Assembly: GCA_002812745.2 (NCBI GenBank)
Contig: NCSJ02000018.1
Span: 62,001-126,000, forward strand
Length of the DNA: 64,000 nucleotides
DNA from: Scytalidium lignicola
Taxonomy: Eukaryota; Ascomycota; Leotiomycetes
Direction of reading: 5' to 3'
Shown here: positions 1-9,591 of the stretch, in pieces
Layout of the letters: each line of letters begins with the position of its first letter
How positions within the stretch are numbered: position 1 is the stretch's first letter
The notes under the pieces: model-generated
Told to the model about the DNA's origin: nothing
The model's input: only the letters and a program-made list of their open reading frames with translations
Database searches by the model: none
Program-made: the position numbers and the translations under genes

Positions 1-1427
1 GCGGAATGCTTACATAGAGTATCTGGCGCTGTTGGGGCACAACATCGCCATCTACACATGGCCTCCATTATCTTAATTCTACTCTCCGTCTCCACGTACT
101 TAAAAACGTCGTCTACATTTTGTCCTCCAGTTCCAAGCACTTTCCATCCTTCAACTTCTCCCTCCCAAGGATTTGTAACCGAGTCGAACCAACTATGGCC
201 CTTTGATTCACCTCCGCTTACTGGATTGCTTGTATATGCTTTAGCCAACGGAAATATAGCGCTATGGATCGGCTGTTGTGGCATGCTAACATTTGCAGGA
301 TCCGACGCTCCTGGAATCACGGTGACTGGGATGCTTGGCAGGATGGTGGAGAGGAAGTTGTCGAAATGTGCTGTTGGAGCGGGATTATATGCACTGCTAT
401 CATAACCATATTTCTTGTGTAGTTTCCGGCCGTTACCAGTGGTACTCTCCGAAATTATCTCTGCGGTAGTAGATATAGAGTTTCCAGCAATGATAAGCCG
501 GCTAATTTTTGACGCTTCTTGTTGTAAATTGGGATCCAATGCTTCACCTAATAGAAACTCTGAAAGTAAGTCTAATTGAAGAAAATGAGCTGAATTCTTC
601 CCAGAGAATCCTAGACCAGAGACGATAGCAATCTTCTTTCCACCTCCAGATGTATGCATATCCATAGCAACATCTTCTTCTGTCTTTGATTGAGTTCTCT
701 CTTCGGATTTCTCTGTTTCAGACGGATTCAATCCACCCCATCGTTTTGGTTGCGGAGGCAGATCTGGTACACGGATATCAACCACGTCGAAATCTCCATT
801 AGCGTTTTCCGTTCCCATAACTGCTATAATGCACCCCGTCACAAGTATTTCATTTAACAATGGCGTTCCTGTAAGTCGTAGCCGGCCAGATTCATCTTCC
901 AACATCATCTGGTCCTCTCCAGATGGCGATATATATTTTCCAAGTGGTTCAGGTACCGCGGACCAGTGCTGTTTAGAATTAGAATAAGATTCTTACTTCG
1001 ACAACCGGTTTTGACTTACATCCTTCGCGATATCGTCCAGAATATTTGGCTTCAGTGGCATTTCCATATATATTGTCCCAGAAACCCAACATAATTCCCC
1101 CTGCCTTACATCAAGCACCCTATCTACTTTCCTTACAGTCTCTCCAGCTACCTGAAAACCGTCCCATGCTTCAGCTGCATTTCGTTCCACAAAAGGTTTG
1201 AGGCATGTTAATCGAAGAAAGTACATATCCCCATATTGCTGTTGGTAATGTTTCTCTTTTTCAAGTTCATATGCATCGAATGATTTGTAGTTTGAGTGTT
1301 CTCGTTGTTGCAGCTCGTACTTTTGGTCTCTATGCATGATCAACTTATTACCCAGTTTTAAGGATTAAGCAATTATAACCTACGAAGGGGCAGTGAGAAG
1401 ACTGTCCTCCACTTCGGGGAGCGCCAT
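1..1427 (-). CDS. POLD2: DNA polymerase delta small subunit (POLD2/Pol31), partial, three exons visible
   Basis: This is the regulatory B subunit of replicative DNA polymerase delta, which bridges the catalytic and accessory subunits in the nucleus. Exons read on the minus strand are 1427-1384, 1329-1020 and 968-14. Introns 1383-1330 (54 bp) and 1019-969 (51 bp) have GT/AG ends. A third intron starts at 13 (gtaagc) inside the codon after APTAPDTL and runs off the window, so 436 residues are visible and the C-terminus is missing. Family hallmarks are QQYGDMYFLRL, RVLDVRQGELCWV, MPLKPNILDDIAKD, VIPGASDPAN and CRWRCCAPTAPDTL, which cover the OB-fold and the inactive phosphodiesterase-like domain. 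The start is chosen at 1427 because the 44-nt first exon gives MALPEVEDSLLTAPS and splices in frame; the in-frame ATG near 1337 lies inside the intron. G1/S-type promoter elements lie just upstream. Confidence 0.93.
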
Positions 1428-1903
1428 GATTCACTTCTGGGATTATATTTGTTGGCATGGAACTTTGTATATTGGAGTGAACGGACAGACTTGTTAAAAA
1501 CGTGGTAGTCGCACGCGTCGCGACTTTTCGCGTACCACTTTATCTGTTATCAGCATCACCAAGTAGTGATGAATTGGAAGGGCAAGTCTGAAAGAGCATG
1601 AAATAAATAAATGACAAGACTATTGATAAGATTAATAAGAGTCTTTAATACAGATTTACTTAAGAAAGACGAGTACGTTTTCAAACGATATTATTATCCA
1701 ATTTCTGTTAGAGTGTACGAGATATCCTATTCTACTCGAGACATGCTAACTTTATAGTAAAAGTAGCCTAAAACCCAAACAAAAGAAACAGTAAATGCTC
1801 GCTATGCAAAGAAAAATGAAATCTATTTCGACTGTCACGCAATTTCATAGAAACGATACCAGGAATGCCTGAACTCCATTATAACACATAGAACCTGTTA
1901 TAG
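1428..1903. other. Intergenic: POLD2 promoter and 3' flank of the AVT3-like gene
   Basis: Apart from the G1/S elements near 1502-1538, this stretch holds AT-rich sequence at 1590-1900 that probably contains the 3' UTR of the downstream minus-strand transporter gene. I see no gene. Confidence 0.5.
1502..1538 (-). promoter_or_regulatory. MCB + SCB-like G1/S elements in a dyad upstream of POLD2
   Basis: ACGCGT (MluI cell-cycle box) lies at 1513-1518. TTTTCGCG, read on the gene strand as CGCGAAAA and matching the SCB consensus CRCGAAA, lies at 1525-1532. Both sit inside an inverted repeat, GTGGTA at 1502-1507 and TACCAC at 1533-1538, about 75 to 110 bp upstream of the POLD2 start codon. MBF and SBF use these motifs in yeasts to switch on replication genes at G1/S. 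Binding here is inferred. Confidence 0.6.
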
Positions 1904-4337
1904 TTATCGCTTATCACAATAACTTGGGAGACTAGGTTCTGCTCCTCCACTAGCCCAACTGAGGACCGTGAGGGATGTTGTATATACCATGACGATAAAC
2001 CCAAAGATACAAAGAATGACGTCGGCAGTCTTCCTGAAGTTGCTCTTGGCCACAGCTTTGTAGTGCAGCATTGGCTAGGGCTTTCGTTAGTAGTCTCATT
2101 CTCGACAAGAAAAGAGTGTGGAGGATACTCACAGGATAGATATAGACTAATGGCACGCAGGCAAAGCTACCGACTATTGAAACAAACTTATCAAGGTCAT
2201 TTGCTCCAAACCAGGCAATAGAGGCACACAACATGACAACGAAGAACCGGAAAATATTCTTCTGCCACTTGATGTAAGGATTGTACTTTCCACTCCTGGT
2301 AAATAGCTCGTTTTCTGTAATCCTAATTGCTGGGAATATTTGCAGTGGAGTTGATAACAGAATGGCCAAGGAGTACAAAAATTGTACACCGTTGACTATC
2401 TTAGAGTCTTGAGGCAGATTCAGAATGACCACTGTCTCCGTAGCAGATCCATACGCAGCGTATGACAAAGCCCCCATGGAAATAAAAACAACGCTGATAA
2501 TTATCATGACAACAAACATCACTCTCGGGAATTTCTTCGGTTCTTTCATTGCCTCTTGGATCGGAATGATCAGCCCGATGCCTTCAAAGGTGAAGATTGC
2601 AGTTCCAATGAACAATGTCCAATCCTTTGGATTGAAGTTAACAATATCAGCAACACCATGTTGTAGATAGATCGTAAGGATGTCGTAGTAGTAAAGATAA
2701 GCCAAACCAGCGAGAATAAAAGCGTCCGCTATTAAAGCTGTGACCCCAAGTTTACTGATGTCACGGAGCAATGAAAACGGTAGGAAGATTGTCATTTGCA
2801 TCAAAATCAACCACTTGATTTCGATATAAGTCTTGCAGTCGGACACCGCAAGAATAAATGCTTGAAGGTTTTCGGAAGTGAAGACGATATAGGCAGCGAC
2901 GAATCCGATTTGGCTGATTACAATGGACGATAGAATGAGATTGCGCATCCATCTTCCGTACAAGATGCCTCCAATATCTCCGAAGGAACCATCAACGCGG
3001 AGTCGTGTATTAATGAGGAGGACAAAACAATAGTAACTCAGGGCTGCAACAAATAACAACACTATGTTGGAGAAGAGCATGCCCCCGTTGAGGTACGCTT
3101 TAGGCAAAAATAGGACTCCTGTCCCAACGAAAGACTTGAGAAGTAATAATGCAGCCCCTACTGGACCGCTGGTACCAGTGGGGTGTTCCTTGCGCTTTCT
3201 CTTTCGTCGACCGGGTGTAAGGAGAGCACTGTCTTCCATGTGGTCTCTCTCTTCATCACTTCCCTCACCACCAGCTTCGAAGGAATCTTCAAAAGCATCC
3301 GATGAGAAATATTCGTCAGGTTCTAATACCTCATCATCCTCCTCTAGTTCCTCACCTGCAAAATGGCCATAGAGTGTCAAGAACTCCATAAAGCTATTGG
3401 TAAGAAGCTTTGGCCGTGTTGCTCCGCGTCGTTCAGCAATACCGGCACCTTCTTCTGCATCTCTACCAGGAGACTCGGGTCCTGCTGCAACACGACGTAG
3501 ATAGTTTCGTCGGAAACCGCCAGGTACTTTTATTGACCCGATATCCAGTACTTCATCCTCTGGTTCTGGTCGAGATAAATGGAAACTTTTACTCCGCTGT
3601 GTCCGGCCGTTGGCTCGTGCCTGAGCTTCTTCGGTCCACCTATATATCGGTCGAGTGATATCTCCACCTTGTAACCGTAAGCTAGAGAACTCGTCCTCAT
3701 TGAGTCCAGGAGCAACGTCATCAATGGCTTGTTTGGACCTCGACCCACTCCCTTCACCACGTAACGACATATCTTGTCCACCTGGCGTACCGGTGCCATC
3801 CCGTATACCCTCTCCCGTTGGAGATGCCCCAGAACCTTGCACTAGATGTCGTTTTACAATTTCTGGGTCTTCATAGGCGTTTGATCCTGCCCACCCCGGA
3901 GAACCTTGAACCAGCCGACCTTTTGTATCAAATGAGCCATAGTTGCTGTGTGGAGCCGGCAATTGTAACTGATGGCTGGAAGAAGAGGGCGATACTGCAC
4001 GAAGAGGAGGCGTTCCATGTTTGGGAGGTGTTGTTCCTAGTGAATTGGACAAGGCGGCTGCAAGAGCTGAGATGCCGGGACCAGGTAAAGAAGCCGTGGG
4101 ACCCGCACCAGCAAGAGGAGTCAGGCTTCCTGGCCGACCCGGGCTAGCACGACCTGAGCCAGGAGGCGGCGGAGTACCGACATGGCTATACGGGGGAACA
4201 GGTGAGGCAAGTCGAGCTGTCGATGTAGCTCTTGGAACAGAACTGCCCAGTGAGCGACCTCTCACAGAGCCAGGTGAGGATGATACTGGCACTGGCAGAG
4301 GTCGAGAAGATGGTGAGTCACTCTGCGGAGTCGACAT
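1904..4337 (-). CDS. Vacuolar amino-acid transporter, AVT3-like (AAAP family)
   Basis: This is a proton-coupled amino-acid permease of the AAAP family. AVT3 and AVT4 in yeast export neutral amino acids from the vacuole. The model has two exons, 4337-2133 and 2074-1904, joined across a 58-bp intron (2132-2075, gtgagt...cctag), giving 791 residues. Without this splice the protein ends in an unrelated tail. With it the end reads IYPPMLHYKAV, a last membrane span and LSWASGGAEPSLPSYCDKR. About 385 N-terminal residues are Ser/Pro-rich and acidic with no clear domain, as in other fungal AVT3 proteins. The transporter core starts at GPVGAALLLLKSFVGTG and has about eleven hydrophobic segments, including FIGTAIFTFEGIGLIIPIQ. 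ATG 4337 is the first in-frame ATG. The gene is divergent from the VHC1 gene, 983 bp away. Substrate specificity is inferred from the family only. Confidence 0.9.
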
Positions 4338-5320
4338 TGTATTCTCACTCAAGTATGTCGGAGAACACGGTTGCTAGCTAAGGATCACTCTCTTATCTCA
4401 TATTTCTCCGGCGTCGGTAAGAGAGAAGAGAGCGACTCTTCGATTTTGGACTGCAACTTATCAGCACTCAATTCGAATGTGGATAAGCTTCGAGGAGACA
4501 GACTTTGGCGTTAATGATAATAACAAATTTGAGCAGGGTGAATCAAACGATAAAGGGTTAAGACGTCGTGTCCACAAGCTGCACTTCATACTATGACCTA
4601 TGTTATCAGCTGCACCTTCGGAAAGGTGTGGTTGGCTGGCACGTGATGCAGATTAATTTTCGGTACCGTTTTGGTAATCCGAAAAACCCAGCCAATCAAG
4701 TTCTTGAATTTCGCAAGGCTTTGCGCTTCAGCCTCGTAGGTCATCTTTTGTGTAACGGTAGTATTTAAGGTGCAAGTCCAATACAGAGTAAATTCGGACA
4801 TTAATAACCCTCTATGAGCCTTCTTGGCCTGAAATAGACGTATTTTTATGTTGTACTTCATTGAAATTGCTGTACCTCCGTACATAAGTATATTTGATGA
4901 CTGTTTATTGGTGGGAGCTCAAAGCGGTAAGCGAATCCTCTCATGACGTCTGTTGTGCATGAACAAGTAGCTTTGGGTGGAGAAATATACTCGACATGCC
5001 TTATCACTTGACAACTGTAGCAAGGTGGATGATTGACCTTGAGAATGTGCCCTAAGACTCACGTAGACTAAGGAGCGTCCATCAGATAGTCGCTAGAGAC
5101 AGCATTCTACCTTCACATAGCTTGGAAAGTCTTAAACATAGGAAATTCCGAATCTACCAATCTTGCAACAGGTCCCCTCACCTACAGGCCAAACACAGTC
5201 ATTGAGCAACTATTCAGCCGTAAAAATACTTAAGAAACAGTCACAAATGCCTTGCTATCTCCACGTTGCTGGCATCCCTTGACAATCGTCTGTTTTGCAC
5301 TCACCCAAGAGTCTAGCAAA
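4338..5320. promoter_or_regulatory. Shared divergent promoter of the AVT3-like and VHC1-like genes
   Basis: This 983-bp gene-free interval lies between the start codons of two divergently transcribed vacuolar transporters. It contains a palindromic E-box CACGTG at 4640-4645, a TGACGTC-like site near 4944, and the CTCCGTAC motif near 4876 that recurs in other spacers. Co-regulation from a common promoter is inferred from the layout. Confidence 0.45.
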
Positions 5321-8300
5321 ATGGATCACTTGCGAAGACGGTCTTCTAGTGGAAAGGGGTTAACCACCACCACTTTCGTGGAAGGGGATCATCTAATAGC
5401 CTCTCAAGTGGGTGATGATATCGAGAGCAAGAGGACTAGAGAGATGCATCACAAAAAGGGGTTGGGTCCTCGACCCGTTGGAGGAACCCACAAATTGGGA
5501 ATGTACTCCGGAGTCTATGTTCCGACTTGCTTGAATATTTTGAGCATCCTTATGTTCCTGAGATTTGGCTTTGTTCTTGGACAAGCTGGAGTACTCGGGA
5601 TGATGGGTAGGTATTTGTTCAAACAGGCCATCGAGAATGATGAAACTGACCGTGATTAGGGATGCTCATTGCATCATACATAATAGACTCTATCACGACA
5701 TTTTCCCTATCAGCGATTGCCTCAAATGGGACTGTAAGGGGAGGCGGAGCATATTACCTTATCTCTAGATCCTTAGGGCCAGAATTCGGAGGTTCTATTG
5801 GGCTTGTTTTTTATATGGGCCTAGTATTCAACACAGGGATGAATGCCGTTGGTCTGATAGACTGCGTGAAGTTGAATTTCGGTGATGTTTCTGGGAACTG
5901 GTACAAGCTAATGCCAGAAGGAAACTGGTACCTATATCTTTGGTCCACGCTAGTCCTTATTGCTTGCACTTCAATATGTTTCGCTGGATCCGCGATATTC
6001 GTCCGTGCTAGTAACGGGCTTCTGATTATATTGGCGGTTGCGACCTTCAGTATCCCGTTATCAGCACTCATCTTATCTCCATTTGAAAGCAGAGAGTTGG
6101 GGATTGAATACACAGGGTTAAGCTTGAAGACATTCATAGGCAACTTAAAACCTCAGCTCACTCGCGGTGCCGCCGGAAGTCAATTGGAAGGGAAAGAGAC
6201 CTTTCAAGACTTGTTTGGAATTTTATTCCCAGCTACTAGTGGTATCTTTGCTGGGGCAAGTATGTCAGGGGATCTTAGGAATCCGAGCAAATCGATTCCG
6301 AAAGGGACGCTTTATGGTCTCTCGACTACATTCATCGCCTACACCCTAGTCATCCTTTCTCTGGCTGCAACTATTACACGGCCGTCCTTTCTTCGAAATG
6401 GTTTGTCTAATTTATTTTTGTGTTTCCCCTCAAGGTTGCATTACTAATGGGTCCTAATTCTAGCCAACATCATACAAGATACGAACATATCAGGAATGCT
6501 GATTCTCGCTGGAGAATTTGCAAGCAGNTTTTTTTTCAACATTGATGGGCGTGATTGGGTCTGCGAAACTCTTACAAGCCCTGGGAAGAGACAATCTCCT
6601 ACCTGGATTTTGGATTTTTGGGCAAGGAACCAAAAATGGTGATGAACCTACATATGCTATATTTATGACCTATATTGTCACTCAGGTTGTTATGCTCTGC
6701 AACCTGAATCAGATTGCTTCGTTCGTCACCATGGCCTATCTTGTAAGTATACTCTCCCATATTATACTTAAATGTCTACGCTTCCTTGAAATTTAACAAA
6801 TCTATAGATGACCTTCCTCGTAATGAACCTAGCCTGTTTCTTGCTGAAAATAGGTTCGGCACCTAATTTTCGACCTTCATTTCACNTTTTTTAACTGGCA
6901 AACTGCGTTTCTCGGAACTGTTGTTTCTGGTGGGGCCATGTTCTTTGTTGATGGCCTCTATGCGAGCAGCTGTGTCGGCATACTTGTGATCATCTTTTTG
7001 ATCATTCATTATACCAGTCCACCAAAGAGTTGGGGCGATGTTTCCCAAAGCCTAATTTATCACCAGGTCCGAAAGTATTTGCTGCGATTACGACAAGAGC
7101 ACGTGAAATTTTGGCGTCCACAAATCCTGTTATTTATTAATGACCCGAGGCGGCAGCGTAATCTCGTTCAGTTTTGCAACTCGATGAAGAAGGGTGGACT
7201 ATATATTTTAGGTCATGTCATTGTGACAGAAGACTTCGGCGATTCTGTTCCAGAGGCACGTCGTCAACAAGTTGCCTGGACAAAGTATATCGACTACTCG
7301 AAGATAAAGGCTTTTGTAAATATTGCAATCGCACCTGGCGTCGAATGGGGCGTGAGAAACATCGTCTTAAGTGCTGGTCTAGGTGGCATGAGACCAAACA
7401 TCGCCGTTTTAGGCTTTTATAACCTGGATGACTTGAGGAGAAGTAAACCTTTGGTCGATGTCCTAGAAAGTGAATCAACAAAACCTAGTCTAAGAGACGG
7501 AGATGCAGCTGTAGAACAACCGACTGTTGTCGAAAGTGGCTCTAGGACCGAAGAGCCACTGCCTACCGACTCATGCAAAACAGAAGCTATGATGAGTGTC
7601 ACAAGCTATGTTACCATTCTTGAAGACCTGCTCCTACGTCTACAGATAAACGTTGCTGTTGCCAGAGGATTCCAGGATTTGGAGCTTCTTCAAGAGAAGA
7701 GTAGACATTCTAAGAAGTATATTGATCTTTGGCCAATTCAAATGTCCGCCGAAATCACAGATGGTGATAATAAGAACGTTTTGACGACGAATTTTGATAC
7801 ATGTAAGTGGAACTACATCCTAGCAGAACCTGCATGCAGAAATGTCCTTCTTAAACTGCAACTACTTCAAAGCTTGGTGCGTTAGATCATTATGCGTCTG
7901 GACTGACAATATGTGCAGATACTTTGATTCTCCAACTTGGTGTTATCCTAAATACTGTGCCGGCTTGGAAGGCGGCCTACAAACTCCGAGTTGCGGTATT
8001 CGTTGAGTATGAATCAGATGTCGAAGAAGAGCGTGGAAGAGTTAAATCATTGCTAGAGAAATTAAGGATTGAGGCTGAAGTACTTGTCTTTTGGCTCGCT
8101 TCAGGGGACTTGCCAACTTACGAGATGATTGTCAATGGGGCTACTCCTAGTAAGGAGAAGGAAGAAGAAATAGAAAGCTGCTTAATGGGAGAAGACTGGT
8201 GGGATGAGATCCAGCGATTTCGTGGGAAGCGTGGAGTAAAGTCTACTGCTACTGAAGATCTTGCTGATATTTTTACTTCCGGGTCAAACTGGCCAGAAGC

Positions 8301-9372
8301 TGCTTATCAACACGGCCATCAAGACGAGAAGATCCAACGCTTTGCCGGCTTACGCAAACTTCTAATTACAAGAAGGAGACATACAATGAGTGGAATCACA
8401 AGGCTTGGTGTCAATCTCAATATGCGAGCACAAAAACTCCCTCCCAATCTCGTTGGCCAGCACTCCGGCCAAGCTAGCGGCAGCGAAGATTCAGGAAGCA
8501 GCGATGATAGCGATGACTCTGACTCAGAAGCTGTTATTGACAGTGATGGTCCTCCAAGTGTGGTGAGTGAGGCTGATATGGATGAATATCAAATCGAGAA
8601 TGATGCCAATTCACAATCACCAACTTCGAGCAATTTTCCCCGTAGGAGATTGACTTACGATGAAAATATGAGAAGGCTACCTATATTGAAGAGGTCCTCT
8701 TCAAAACAGCGTGAGAGTCAAACAAAAGCATTTAACAATCAAAGCTTTGAGGGATCAGCAAAGCCTAACCCAGAAGCAACTTTAGGCAAGGCTTCCTCAG
8801 GACAGCAAACAGAACCGCAAAATACTACAGAGCAACCAACATCGTCAGTTAGCAATCGTTCAGGCTTGATGTCACCAGGACGGCCATCTCTTGCACGACA
8901 TTCTTCACAGCCAAAGTTTACTAGCAAGCCTGTTCCTATAACACGTGTCGCTACAGATGATGGACCTGGACCAAGTATTATGTTCACAGATGCGCCGTCG
9001 CCCCCCACAAGACGATCTCAATTACCCTCAGCTTATCGAAATAAATTTTCATTATCAGATGATGTCACAGAGGTACCTGAAGAAAATGATACTCAGCCCC
9101 GTCGTGGTTCTACCTATTCTACTCAATCCATACCGTTAAGCTTCAATGACCTTCCTTGTAAAGCACAGCATCTCATTTTGAACGAATTGATGCAGCGTCA
9201 GAGTAGTGACACCGCTGTGCTATTCACAACTTTACCATCGCCTGCGGAAGGAACATGCCAGAGTGTTGAAGCAAGTACGACCTATTTGAGCGATTTAGAT
9301 GTTTTATGCAAAGGTTGTCCCCCAATGTTGATGGTGCATAGCAATAGTATGACCGTTACCATGTCCCTCTAG
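5321..9372 (+). CDS. VHC1: Vacuolar cation-chloride cotransporter (VHC1-like), five exons
   Basis: This is a CCC-family transporter; yeast Vhc1 moves K+ with Cl- at the vacuolar membrane. Exons are 5321-5606, 5660-6400, 6464-6742, 6808-7802 and 7919-9372, all with GT/AG introns of 53 to 116 bp. Family signatures are [59 protein letters not shown] and [16 protein letters not shown]. About twelve membrane spans precede a long cytosolic C-terminal domain holding a Ser/Asp-rich stretch (around 8480-8600). The single Ns at 6528 and 6886 each break the frame before a T run. Leaving both out gives 3753 coding bases, exactly 1250 residues, and restores ASSFFSTLMG and [10 protein letters not shown] therefore read the gene as intact. 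ATG 5321 is the first start leading into the conserved N-terminus. Confidence 0.92.
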
Positions 9373-9591
9373 GACAATAGCGGATTGCAGATTATATACG
9401 CATTAGACTGAGCATTTGATACGGAGTTTTGCATGCTGGGGCGAATGGAGATAAATATACCCAGAACCAGCAACATAGCATAGTTAGATGAAATACCAAA
9501 CACAAATTGCTTGTCCTCTCGAATATAAGAAATATTTGGGTATTGTGTGTATATATATATAAATCTATAATCCGACCCTTTTTATTGACAT
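9373..9591. terminator. Convergent 3' flanks of VHC1-like and SEC59
   Basis: This short AT-rich spacer between two converging genes includes a run of alternating TA around 9550-9562. No discrete terminator is identifiable; polyadenylation of both transcripts is expected here. Confidence 0.4.
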
